Below, in pieces: positions 9,062-16,757 of a stretch of DNA of 64,000 nt (its first letter is position 1; every line of letters begins with the position of its first letter). A model generated the notes under the pieces. The model saw only the letters and a program-made list of their open reading frames with translations, had not been told where the DNA came from and did no database searches. A program made the translations under genes and the position numbers. This DNA comes from an uncultured Sphingobacteriaceae bacterium (GTDB lineage: Bacteria; Bacteroidota; Bacteroidia; Sphingobacteriales; Sphingobacteriaceae), in NCBI GenBank assembly GCA_946887045.1, contig CAMPKC010000022.1:4292-68291 (forward strand). The letters are read 5' to 3'.

Positions 9062-9544
9062 CTAAAATTTAATATTGCCCCTCAGCTCTCCGCCAGGTAT
9101 TGTAGAACTGTGGATATTTAAATACCATTTACCAGCCAATAATTGATTTACTTCTTCATCTGTAAGCACACGCGTTGTGCCGGAAATAGAGCCTGAACTG
9201 GCTGTGGTAAATCCTGTGATGCCTATCACCGGTGGCGAACTTTTAGTATCTGAACCATCTGCAGCTCCGTGGAAATGCATGTTGGTAGTAGTAGCCGTCG
9301 AAGAGCCCAGTTGCCAGGTCATAGTATAAGTTATGATTTTCGTGTCTGGATTGAAATTTACTTGCGCGCTGCCAGTACCGGTGCTCGAATTTGTAGGGAC
9401 TTCCTGGCTTCCGGAGAGTTGAACAGTCACTTTTTTTGTATTATCAACTGGATCTCTGTCCTTTTTACAGGCAGAGAACGACAGGAAGATAACAAGAGGT
9501 ACTGCGATGGCAGTAAAAGTTTGCTTTTTTAAGATAGGTTTCAT
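9062..9544 (-). CDS. CHRD-domain lipoprotein
   Basis: The 160-residue product has a signal peptide ending in a lipobox-like F-S-A-C26 followed by KK, so it is probably lipid-anchored. The rest is one CHRD domain: VTVQLSGSQEVPTNSS, GTGSAQVNFN, TMTWQL, a HFHGAADG motif, and the closing WYLNIHSSTIPGGELRGNI. CHRD domains were first described in chordin; the bacterial versions are extracytoplasmic and of unknown function. It stands alone, convergent with the pnt operon. Confidence 0.85.
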   Translation of the reverse strand: MKPILKKQTFTAIAVPLVIFLSFSACKKDRDPVDNTKKVTVQLSGSQEVPTNSSTGTGSAQVNFNPDTKIITYTMTWQLGSSTATTTNMHFHGAADGSDTKSSPPVIGITGFTTASSGSISGTTRVLTDEEVNQLLAGKWYLNIHSSTIPGGELRGNIKF

Positions 9545-9779
9545 ATACGTAGTTTATTAGCAGGTACGTTTAGTTTGGAAGGAGGTTGCCTGCATCTGAT
9601 TTTTTTTCGCTAAATATCCATAATCCTAGTCCTCCCATTATTTGAATTGTAGCATTTCTGTTTGCTCGGAAAGATAAGTCGAGTGCAAACCGGGCAGTGA
9701 ATTAACACCAACAGGCTTCAGTCATTTTCCATAAAAGAGAAGAACATGTGATCGGGATATGCTATTTTCGCCTCTTTAT

Positions 9780-10442
9780 ATGGAAATCATTACAAATCTA
9801 CTCGACTTTTTACTTCATATTGATTCGCACTTAAGTGAGATAATTACGAACTATCGTGTATGGACATACCTCATTCTTTTTTTGATAATTTTTGCTGAAA
9901 CGGGACTGGTAGTAACTCCATTTCTTCCCGGTGATCCTTTGTTGTTTGCTGCAGGAGCTTTGGTCGCAGCAGGCGGAACAGGACTAAATATTTACCTTCT
10001 TGCTTTGATCTTATTCATTGCGGCTATATCAGGCAATTTTTTAAACTATTTAATAGGAAGTTTAAGTGGATCGAAGATCTTTAAGCCTGACAATAAAATT
10101 TTAAAACTTGAGTATTATACAAAAACAAAGGTTTTTTTTAGAAAGCATGGAGGAAAAGCGGTGATCTTCAGCCGGTTTTTTCCCGTTTTACGCACCTTCG
10201 TTCCTTTTGTAGCCGGGGTAGGACAAATGCGTTTTGGATTGTTTTCCATGTATAATGTTTTAGGCGCATTGTTATGGGTGGTCAGCCTGGTTTTTCTGGG
10301 ATACTTCATTGGCAATATTCCTTTAATTAAGGATAACTTTAGCGTTGTGATTTTAATTATCACCTTGGTTACCACAGTTCCTCCAATTATTGCAGCGATA
10401 ACCAGCAAATCCCGCACGCGGAGACCGATAATTACAGAATAA
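9780..10442 (+). CDS. DedA-family membrane protein
   Basis: About 220 residues with the DedA/SNARE-associated signature: a first helix, FAETGLVVTPFLPGDPLLFAAGAL with the conserved acidic residue and PGD, and later FSRFFPVLRTFVPFVAGVGQMRF with the conserved R-x3-R/P pattern. Five to six membrane segments are visible. DedA proteins are implicated in undecaprenyl-phosphate or phospholipid flipping and in proton-motive-force homeostasis. An upstream in-frame TTG/ATG at 9759 exists, but the ATG at 9780 fits the usual N-terminus. It is convergent with the DUF2236 gene, 26 bp away. Confidence 0.85.
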   Translation: MEIITNLLDFLLHIDSHLSEIITNYRVWTYLILFLIIFAETGLVVTPFLPGDPLLFAAGALVAAGGTGLNIYLLALILFIAAISGNFLNYLIGSLSGSKIFKPDNKILKLEYYTKTKVFFRKHGGKAVIFSRFFPVLRTFVPFVAGVGQMRFGLFSMYNVLGALLWVVSLVFLGYFIGNIPLIKDNFSVVILIITLVTTVPPIIAAITSKSRTRRPIITE

Positions 10443-10468
10443 CACTTTCAAGTATTCCGCTGAGGTAA

Positions 10469-11242
10469 TTAGTGCCTTTCGGCTGATTTGATATCAAGGT
10501 CGGCAATCTGCTTTTTATATTCAGCAGGGAGAATAGCGTCTCTCAGAAGTCCTTCAAGCTTGAAGTTGCGTGCAAATTTATAAGCTTTTAATACCGGACG
10601 AAGTAGCGGGATTTTCCCTAAGGAAAGTAACACATTTACTCTGGCGGGTACAATCAAAATCTGGGCTTGTATTAATAAATTATACCTTATTATTCCAAGG
10701 TGGCGCCGATATTGTTTGTAAAGGTCACCGGTGAACTTGCTGTAAATAAGGTCGCTTTCCATGTGCTCTTTACGCATAGCGAGCCATTCATCATAATTTG
10801 TCGGTAACCCTGTAATATTCATTCGCTGACCGACGCGAAAAAATACGTCAAATACCTCAATTTTTTCATCTTCAGTAAGTTTTCTTTCGAGTACTTCAAA
10901 AGATCTGATAGAATAGTCGATCAACATAAAAAGAACGTCGCGATAAGCCCAATCAGGGATTGCGCTCCTACGTCTTGTTTCGACATTCTTATGTATTGCA
11001 TTGATTTTATCAATTGCCTGAATGGCATCATTATATTCGGAAAATACAATCTGTCTAGCGTAAGCCACAGTGGAAAATAATCGTCCCAGCGGATCTGCCG
11101 GAAGACGACCGGTAAAATATAGCCAGTCGACAGCTTTGTTTAATGCAAACTCAGCAGAAGCTCCGGCAAATATGAAGAGTATAGTATCTCCTTTGCCCCA
11201 AATCTTTCTGACTATTGAATCCTTATCTACAAAAAAAGCCAT
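10469..11242 (-). CDS. DUF2236 / MpaB-family oxygenase-like protein
   Basis: The 257-residue product matches the DUF2236 family (latex-clearing-protein/MpaB-like, heme-binding in characterised members). Supporting motifs are FIFAGASAEFALNKAVDWL, GRLPADPLGRLFSTVAYARQIVF, AINAIHKNV-like helix with a conserved His (AIHKNV), WAYRDVLFMLIDYSI and the C-terminal PALR-like LLRPVLKAYKFA. Characterised relatives bind heme b and activate oxygen; I infer but cannot show that here. Its 5' end overlaps the 3' end of the DUF2809 gene by 16 bp, so the two are probably cotranscribed. Confidence 0.75.
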   Translation of the reverse strand: MAFFVDKDSIVRKIWGKGDTILFIFAGASAEFALNKAVDWLYFTGRLPADPLGRLFSTVAYARQIVFSEYNDAIQAIDKINAIHKNVETRRRSAIPDWAYRDVLFMLIDYSIRSFEVLERKLTEDEKIEVFDVFFRVGQRMNITGLPTNYDEWLAMRKEHMESDLIYSKFTGDLYKQYRRHLGIIRYNLLIQAQILIVPARVNVLLSLGKIPLLRPVLKAYKFARNFKLEGLLRDAILPAEYKKQIADLDIKSAERH

Positions 11243-11637
11243 ACATTATTTTCTTGCGGGATTTTTGCTCTTGAAAATTTTAATTTTTCAATGCCAAATA
11301 CCAGTAAAATACCCAATGTATATGCCAAAATATCAAACCACGAAAATGAATTTCCTATTAAAATATTAGCAATTTTTGAGTTGGCTAAGCCAATGTGATT
11401 AACCACATTAAAAAACTGCAGGGTTTCAACCAAATATGAAAACAGCAGGACGGCTAACGCTGTAGGGGTTACCGGCAAATTGATGACGCTTTTTATCAGA
11501 CAGTAGAGTAGGATCACTACAAGCAGGTCTCCGCCGTAAGGACGAATGATTTCATCGTTTGTAAACAGGGCAATAAATACTTCGACGAGTAATAAGAACA
11601 TCGCGACCATGAGATAATTTCTGTGGAGTTTGAACAT
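11227..11637 (-). CDS. DUF2809 integral membrane protein
   Basis: A 136-residue protein with four hydrophobic helices and the DUF2809 pattern IRPYGGDLLVVILLYCLIKS near residues 31-50, followed by LFSYLVETLQFFN and SFSWFDILAYTLGILL. Function is unknown for this family. It overlaps the downstream DUF2236 gene, which suggests an operon of an oxygenase-like protein with a membrane partner. Confidence 0.78.
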   Translation of the reverse strand: MFKLHRNYLMVAMFLLLVEVFIALFTNDEIIRPYGGDLLVVILLYCLIKSVINLPVTPTALAVLLFSYLVETLQFFNVVNHIGLANSKIANILIGNSFSWFDILAYTLGILLVFGIEKLKFSRAKIPQENNVWLFL

Positions 11638-11662
11638 ATTGTATGTGGATTACCAGGAATTA

Positions 11663-11695
11663 AATAGAAGCAGTAAAAAGTTTACTGCTTCTATT
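11663..11695 (-). terminator. terminator hairpin after creD
   Basis: A perfect 15-bp stem (AATAGAAGCAGTAAA with its complement) around a 3-nt loop, 8 bp beyond the creD stop on the minus strand. The T-tract on the minus strand is weak (TATTTAATT), so it may act as a terminator or as an RNA-stabilising hairpin. Confidence 0.6.
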
Positions 11696-11702
11696 ACGTT
11701 TA

Positions 11703-13076
11703 TTAGGCTGACTCTGCGATCGGTGTGTTCTTTCCCCATTCGATTTTTGCCGATAAATACATCATTACCGCAACTATAATGAACAGTCCCACACTTCCAA
11801 ATAGTAAGGCCAAATCCTGTAATTGGATGATGACAAAAATAAAGCTGTAAAAAATGCTCAGAATACCCGCGAAAACAATAGCCGGTTTCCTGTTTTTCAA
11901 CAGAGAAGCGATAAATATTCCAATCAGAGCGACTGTAGCGACGGAGGAAATAAGATAAGCAATATTAAATCCGACCCGCTCGCTAAAGGATAACAACAAT
12001 GTATAATAAATAGTCATAGCGGCGCCAATGAGAACATATTGCAGAAGATGGACTTTTCGCTTGTTTAGAAGTTCTGTGAAGAAAAGCGAAATAAAAGTCA
12101 GGAGAATAATCAAGATTGCATACTTAGCCGAGCGCATTGTTTTTTGGTACTGATCTACCGGCAAGATGAATTTTACACCAAACGAGGCATCATTGCCTGC
12201 TGTATTCACAACTCCGGTGTGCATCACTGCATTCTCTTCGACCCATTGTTGCGGGAAAGGCCTGTTAAAGTATGGCATTTTCCAGGTCGCGGTAAAGCTG
12301 TCCTTTGTAATTTTGCGATCTTCGGGCAGATAACGCCCTGTAAAGCTTGGATTATTCCATTTCCCTTCTATTTTAACTGTTGTTGTTTTACCCAAATGCG
12401 TAAAGTTCAGATCGCTGCTTCCCCGTAGATCCAGATCGAAGCTAAAGTTTAGGGCGGTGTTTCGCCCCTGACTTAGGTCGGGTAAAATTATCAGATTGTT
12501 TTTGAAGAGTTTTAAGGAACTAAAGTCTGGCTCGACATCATAAACCGCATTCCCCAATTTTATGGAAGGATTGTTTTTAAGCCCTTTTAGATCGCTTACG
12601 CCAATGTCTAATTTTACTTTGTCCCACAAAATCATACCTGGGTCAATGCCAGACTTCTTTAATTCAAGCGGACTGAATTTTCCGTTTATACGAAGCTTCG
12701 TATTATAGACCACAGCATCAAAAATTCCCCGATGAAGGACTTCAGGTTCAACCTTACTGATGATGTTTAACGTTTCCGGAAGAATGTAAATGTTTGTTAA
12801 GACTTCCCGGTAAGAGATCTTGCCCATCGCATCCTTTTGTTTAACGAGTGTTTTGTAAGGAAGTACCATCACCGGGCCTTCCACCAGCTGACTTCCAGAC
12901 CATTTATCGGATATTTCCTTTATTACCTCATCTTGCCTTGCCTGTCGTTCTAATATAAGATCCTGTATCCAGCTGGCGGGAATAAGCAAAAGTAATGTTA
13001 GGATTCCGATAAGAGCTAGTTTGATTAATACAGATTCTCCGAACCATGCTATTAATCCATTTTTTTCTGTTTCCAT
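11703..13076 (-). CDS. creD: CreD-family inner membrane protein
   Basis: About 457 residues with one N-terminal membrane helix (LIKLALIGILTLLLLIPASWI), the CreD hallmark IQDLILERQARQDEVIKEISDKWSGSQLVEGPVMVLPYK, a large periplasmic beta-rich region, and a cluster of about five C-terminal helices starting at SAKYAILIILLTFISLFFTELL. E. coli CreD is an inner-membrane protein of the CreBC regulon linked to envelope stress and colicin E2 tolerance; its activity is unknown. Here no CreBC is present. The gene follows a winged-helix regulator and a membrane protein on the same strand, with a palindrome directly upstream. The start is the ATG at 13076. Confidence 0.88.
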   Translation of the reverse strand: METEKNGLIAWFGESVLIKLALIGILTLLLLIPASWIQDLILERQARQDEVIKEISDKWSGSQLVEGPVMVLPYKTLVKQKDAMGKISYREVLTNIYILPETLNIISKVEPEVLHRGIFDAVVYNTKLRINGKFSPLELKKSGIDPGMILWDKVKLDIGVSDLKGLKNNPSIKLGNAVYDVEPDFSSLKLFKNNLIILPDLSQGRNTALNFSFDLDLRGSSDLNFTHLGKTTTVKIEGKWNNPSFTGRYLPEDRKITKDSFTATWKMPYFNRPFPQQWVEENAVMHTGVVNTAGNDASFGVKFILPVDQYQKTMRSAKYAILIILLTFISLFFTELLNKRKVHLLQYVLIGAAMTIYYTLLLSFSERVGFNIAYLISSVATVALIGIFIASLLKNRKPAIVFAGILSIFYSFIFVIIQLQDLALLFGSVGLFIIVAVMMYLSAKIEWGKNTPIAESA

Positions 13077-13097
13077 GTTGTTTTGTTTATTTAAAAG

Positions 13098-13116
13098 TAC
13101 TTTGAAATTCAAAGTA
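13098..13116. promoter_or_regulatory. 19-bp palindrome, candidate operator upstream of creD
   Basis: TACTTTGA-AAT-TCAAAGTA is a perfect inverted repeat lying between the regulator stop (13133) and the creD ATG (13076). It is embedded in sequence nearly identical to that in front of the first gene of the cluster (see 14061-14077). It is inferred to bind the adjacent winged-helix regulator. Confidence 0.6.
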
Positions 13117-13132
13117 ATTGAATAAAAAAATA

Positions 13133-13435
13133 TTAAGTTTTCTGTTGTTTGATTAAATTTTCGAGAGCTTCAAGGTGGTTCTTAAAAGCTTCCCTGCCTT
13201 TTGCTGAAGCCGAGTACTGGGTATTGGGTTTGCGACCCACAAAGCTTTTGTTCACCAGGATGTATTCTTCTTTTTCCAGAGCCTTTAAATGAGATGCAAG
13301 ATTTCCGTCCGTCACATTCAAAAGTTCTTTCAGAGAGTTAAAATCATAATTCTCATTGGCAACCAATACGCTCATAATTTGAAGGCGAATACGGTTTTCA
13401 AAAGCTTTATCGAACTGTTCTAATACGTTCTTCAC
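13133..13435 (-). CDS. winged-helix transcriptional regulator (HTH_34 type)
   Basis: A 100-residue one-domain winged helix of the MarR/PadR-like HTH_34 group: AFENRIRLQIMSVLVA, the recognition region FNSLKELLNVTDGNLASHLKALEKEEYI, and a wing around KSFVGRKPNTQYSASAKGREAF. It has no separate effector domain, so dimerisation and sensing would use the terminal helices. The start is a GTG that overlaps the stop of the upstream membrane-protein gene by 4 bp, implying coupling. Proteins of this type are commonly next to creD in Bacteroidota. It is the natural candidate to bind the two ACTTTG palindromes in this cluster. Confidence 0.85.
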   Translation of the reverse strand: MKNVLEQFDKAFENRIRLQIMSVLVANENYDFNSLKELLNVTDGNLASHLKALEKEEYILVNKSFVGRKPNTQYSASAKGREAFKNHLEALENLIKQQKT

Positions 13436-14052
13436 TGATTATATCTAAAATGCATGATAGATCCGTACAAAATATGGAGAAGACCGAAACCGATCACCCA
13501 GAACACTATACCAAAGCCCGGAAGGAGGGCAGCAAGTAAACCCAATATAATTTCACATAAGCCAAGCCATTTTACATCTGTAAAGGTATAATGACTTGCT
13601 GCCACGAGTGCCAGTCCGTAAAATATCAAACACGCAGACGCTATGATACCGTAATGACCTCGTAACAATAAAATCAAAATAAAAAGTCCTCCTGTAACTA
13701 AAGGGATCGACATATTCATTACCAATCGTCTACTTACCGGATTCCAAAAGTTCTCTCTTTTTTTTCGTGCCTGTCGAATAGTAAGCCAGATTCCTGTAAG
13801 TATCGATAAAACCAATACAACGATGGCTACAAGAGATAGCTTCCATAAAACCGTGCCGTCGTTGATGAAATACTCTCTGTACCGCAATCCACCATTTTCA
13901 GGATAAACGATTTTATACCCTACAAAGGCACCTATAAGGGCATAAATACCCGCCAAAATTCCTGAAAGGCCACTTAAGGAAATAAATTTGGTCGACCGCT
14001 CCATCAGATTTCTGATTGAGCTCAATTCCGTGTAAATATCTTTTTCTTGCAT
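13432..14052 (-). CDS. multi-pass membrane protein, first gene of the creD cluster
   Basis: The 206-residue product has about six hydrophobic helices: near residues 25-45, 72-92, an amphipathic basic loop RQARKKRENFW, then four closely spaced segments to the C-terminus. The N-terminus is cytoplasmic and polar with a short helical region (LSSIRNLMERSTKFISLSGLSG) that is typical of this conserved Bacteroidota family. No enzymatic motif is seen. Given gene order (membrane protein, regulator, creD) and shared palindromes, it probably senses or responds to the same envelope signal as CreD. Confidence 0.7.
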   Translation of the reverse strand: MQEKDIYTELSSIRNLMERSTKFISLSGLSGILAGIYALIGAFVGYKIVYPENGGLRYREYFINDGTVLWKLSLVAIVVLVLSILTGIWLTIRQARKKRENFWNPVSRRLVMNMSIPLVTGGLFILILLLRGHYGIIASACLIFYGLALVAASHYTFTDVKWLGLCEIILGLLAALLPGFGIVFWVIGFGLLHILYGSIMHFRYNQ

Positions 14053-14060
14053 TTAAAAGA

Positions 14061-14077
14061 ACTTTGTATTTCAAAGT
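14061..14077. promoter_or_regulatory. palindrome, candidate operator before the creD cluster
   Basis: ACTTTGTATTTCAAAGT (arms ACTTTG/CAAAGT) sits 9 bp upstream of the first ATG of the cluster. Both copies share the flanks ATTTAAAAG on the left and AA on the right, so about 27 bp is conserved between the two sites. Confidence 0.6.
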
Positions 14078-14239
14078 AAGTCAATATAATTGGATTGTGC
14101 AAATAAAAATTAAAAGAGGGTTGAATTGTATCTTCTTGAATCATCCCTTATATTTTAAAACTTTCCGTCCTAAAGAAGCTTAGTAATTAGTACAATCTAT
14201 AATTGAAAAACATGTCTCATCTTAAAGAAAGGAACTTTT

Positions 14240-15394
14240 ATGCTAGCAATGAATTTTCGCGGGCCATTCAGGGTACGCATTGATCAAAAACCGTATCCGA
14301 AAATACTTCACCCAAATGATGCGATCGTGCGGGTGACCCGCTCATGTATTTGCGGTTCGGACCTGCATTTGTACCATGGCCTGGTTCCCGATACCCGGGT
14401 AGGATCGACCTTCGGTCATGAGTTTATTGGCGTTGTGGAAGAAATAGGCTCGTCGGTCGAAAAATTAAAAGTAGGGGATAATGTAATGGTGCCTTTTAAT
14501 ATCTCCTGTGGTAAATGTGCATTCTGCAAGCAGGAGCTTTATGGCAATTGTCACGAATCAAATCCTGAGGCGACAGCAGTTGGAGGAATATTTGGCTATT
14601 CGCATACCGCAGGTGGGTACGATGGCGGACAGGCAGAATATGTACGTGTTCCGTACGCCGATGTTGGCCCTACTATTATACCTGAATGGATGGATCCGGA
14701 TGACGCCGTTCTGTTAACGGATGTTGTACCTACCGGTTACCAGGCGGCAGAGATGGGCGGCATTCAGACGGGGGACACAGTAGTAGTTTTTGGTGCCGGG
14801 CCAATCGGTATTATGGCAGCAAAATGTGCATGGCTGTTCGGAGCGGGCAGGGTCATTGTGATAGATCACCTGGATTACCGTTTGGAGTTTGTCCAAAAGT
14901 ATGCACAATGCGAAGTGTATAATTTTAAATCTTTAGAAGATCCTGTAGTTTTTATAAAAAAGATTACGGATTCTTTGGGTGCCGATGTTTGTATTGATGC
15001 GGTAGGGGCTGAAGCGGCCGGGAGCGGTATGCAAACTATACTGGGTCGTAAAATGGCGCTTCAGGGCGGATCAGCAACAGCGCTGCATTGGGCAATAAAC
15101 TCGGTAAAAAAAGGCGGGATTGTTTCTATAGTAGGAGTTTATGGGCCGATTGATACCTTGATCCCGATAGGAAATGTGGTAAATAAGGGGATAACAATCC
15201 GGGCCAATCAGGCATCGGTGAAGCGCTTGGTTCCCAGATTGATTGAGCATATTCAGAAAGGTCATTTAAATCCAAAAGAGATAATTACACATCGTATTCC
15301 GCTGGAAGAAGTGGCGGAAGGATATCATATCTTTTCCGCTAAGCGCGATAATTGTATAAAAGCAGTTCTAATTCCACCATCGGCGAGAGCCTAA
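14240..15394 (+). CDS. zinc-dependent alcohol/formaldehyde-type dehydrogenase
   Basis: A 384-residue medium-chain dehydrogenase. The catalytic zinc ligands are Cys38 (SCICGSD), His60-Glu61 (GHEFIG) and a distal aspartate or cysteine; the structural zinc ligands are Cys90, Cys93, Cys96 and Cys104. The NAD(P) Rossmann motif is VVVFGAGPIGIMAA, followed by VIDHLDYRL, which suggests NAD. The long insertion around AVGAEAAGSGMQTILG resembles the glutathione-independent formaldehyde dehydrogenase branch. An AAAGGA Shine-Dalgarno-like stretch precedes the ATG. A small conserved partner gene starts 12 bp downstream. Confidence 0.87.
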   Translation: MLAMNFRGPFRVRIDQKPYPKILHPNDAIVRVTRSCICGSDLHLYHGLVPDTRVGSTFGHEFIGVVEEIGSSVEKLKVGDNVMVPFNISCGKCAFCKQELYGNCHESNPEATAVGGIFGYSHTAGGYDGGQAEYVRVPYADVGPTIIPEWMDPDDAVLLTDVVPTGYQAAEMGGIQTGDTVVVFGAGPIGIMAAKCAWLFGAGRVIVIDHLDYRLEFVQKYAQCEVYNFKSLEDPVVFIKKITDSLGADVCIDAVGAEAAGSGMQTILGRKMALQGGSATALHWAINSVKKGGIVSIVGVYGPIDTLIPIGNVVNKGITIRANQASVKRLVPRLIEHIQKGHLNPKEIITHRIPLEEVAEGYHIFSAKRDNCIKAVLIPPSARA

Positions 15395-15405
15395 AAAACT
15401 ACATT

Positions 15406-15942
15406 ATGAAAGACAGTTCAGATTTTAAAAACATACCAGAGACGGATCACACGAATATAAAGGGCTGGGGTTCCGACGCTAATCCGGAAAACGATCCTAC
15501 CTATCCAATGAAAAAGCGGACAAATGAAGAACATGAAGGATATAGCTGGGAACGGCCACCACAGCAAGCCCCGGATGTTGAAATTCTTCATTCTAACGAG
15601 CGTCCAAATATTACTGCGGTTTTTGGAAACTCTGTCCCTCCATCAGGCTTAAGCGGCAAAATCCGCAGGTATGCCTTTAAATACAGTGAGTCCAGCTATG
15701 GCCATTGGTTGCCCTTGATGCTTGCTGATAGGATCAATGTATTTGAAGGTATACTCGATGATTTGAAAAAAGGGCATGTTCCCAATTTTTTCGCCGAGCG
15801 CGGATGGACTGCGGAATGGAAATATAACAGGGAGAATTTTGTGAAAAATGTTGCAGTTGGTGTTTTAGTTACATCTGCCGTTATTGCAACTGCAGTGATT
15901 TTGCGAAAAAATACTAAGTCGAGAGTTGGGATAAAGTCTTGA
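15406..15942 (+). CDS. conserved protein with C-terminal membrane anchor
   Basis: The 178-residue product is not a family I can name. The first about 60 residues are polar and Pro/Asn/Glu rich (NPENDPTYPMKKRTNEEHEG), a middle region contains SGKIRRYAFKYSESSYGHWLPLMLADRINVFEGILDDL, and a single membrane helix near residues 148-167 (VAVGVLVTSAVIATAVIL) is followed by a basic tail. The ATG at 15406 follows the dehydrogenase stop by 12 bp, so the two are cotranscribed. It may tether or assist the dehydrogenase at the membrane, but this is inference. A strong terminator follows. Confidence 0.65.
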   Translation: MKDSSDFKNIPETDHTNIKGWGSDANPENDPTYPMKKRTNEEHEGYSWERPPQQAPDVEILHSNERPNITAVFGNSVPPSGLSGKIRRYAFKYSESSYGHWLPLMLADRINVFEGILDDLKKGHVPNFFAERGWTAEWKYNRENFVKNVAVGVLVTSAVIATAVILRKNTKSRVGIKS

Positions 15943-15962
15943 TGCTCAAATAAATTTTAAAT

Positions 15963-15990
15963 AATAAAGCCTCCTAACCGAGGCTTTATT
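15963..15990 (+). terminator. rho-independent terminator
   Basis: Perfect 11-bp stem AATAAAGCCTC/GAGGCTTTATT with loop CTAACC, 20 bp after the stop of the dehydrogenase partner gene. Confidence 0.8.
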
Positions 15991-15996
15991 ATTATG

Positions 15997-16004
15997 TACT
16001 TTTG
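15997..16004 (+). promoter_or_regulatory. candidate -7 box (TACTTTTG) of the amidase gene
   Basis: TACTTTTG matches TANNTTTG 35 nt before the amidase ATG and directly after the preceding terminator. No convincing TTG at -33. Confidence 0.4.
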
Positions 16005-16039
16005 CCCGATAAACGTCGTTAAAGGTTTTTTATCATAAT

Positions 16040-16717
16040 ATGAATTTAATTCGAACGTATTTTTCTGCAGGGTTTATCCTGTTTTTGATGTTAAATACAG
16101 TTTTGGCTCAAAGCTTACAAAATCAGCAAAGCAAACCAACCGGGATATCTAAAGCGTTCAGGGTTGTACTCGATCCCGGTCATGGCGGTAAAGACAGCGT
16201 AACCCGTGCGAATGGTTTTTATGAGAAAGACATCGTACTGAATATTGCTAAAGAAATAAAAGATCACCTTAACAAGAGCGGCTTTGAAGTTATAATGACT
16301 CGTGAATCGGATGAGTTTATTTCTCTTTCAGACAGAGCTGCAGTAAGCGGAGATGTTTTTATATCGCTGCATGCCAATAGTGTTGCTGATACCATCGGGC
16401 CGAGTGTTCGGTCAATGATAAAAGGCATGGAAATATATACAGGAAAAAATACTCAGAACAACAATGAGTTAAAGACCAGGAGTAAGGCCTTAGCGTCTAT
16501 ATTTCAAATACAACTGTCGGCTCTTGAGGGAATTAGTTCGAGAGGAATTAAAGAGAAACAACTGGCTGTTTTGACCCAAAACCAATCGGCAGCTATTTTA
16601 ATAGAGCTTGGTTATCTGACCAACGAAGAAGATCTGGCGTTTTTAACCAGCAAAGATAATTACAAACAAATAGCCGAAGCGTTTAGTAAAGCATTGAAAG
16701 CTTACCAATCCAAATAA
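16040..16717 (+). CDS. N-acetylmuramoyl-L-alanine amidase (Amidase_3)
   Basis: A 225-residue secreted zinc amidase. After a signal peptide (about residues 1-23, ending VLA-Q) comes a single Amidase_3 domain: VVLDPGHGGKD with His48, Glu62 in the YEKD segment, His111 in VFISLHANS, and catalytic Glu189 in AILIELGYLTN. It cleaves the amide between MurNAc and the stem peptide and would act in the periplasm in daughter-cell separation or wall turnover. There is no LysM, SPOR or AMIN domain, so localisation may rely on partners. Confidence 0.9.
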   Translation: MNLIRTYFSAGFILFLMLNTVLAQSLQNQQSKPTGISKAFRVVLDPGHGGKDSVTRANGFYEKDIVLNIAKEIKDHLNKSGFEVIMTRESDEFISLSDRAAVSGDVFISLHANSVADTIGPSVRSMIKGMEIYTGKNTQNNNELKTRSKALASIFQIQLSALEGISSRGIKEKQLAVLTQNQSAAILIELGYLTNEEDLAFLTSKDNYKQIAEAFSKALKAYQSK

Positions 16718-16757
16718 GTCCCTTTCCGGGCAAAACTCCTTAATAAAAAAGAAAAAC

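Noticed and set aside
15352..15405. Extended N-terminus for the dehydrogenase partner gene
   Set aside because: It overlaps the dehydrogenase in another frame; the ATG at 15406 right after the stop is the natural start.
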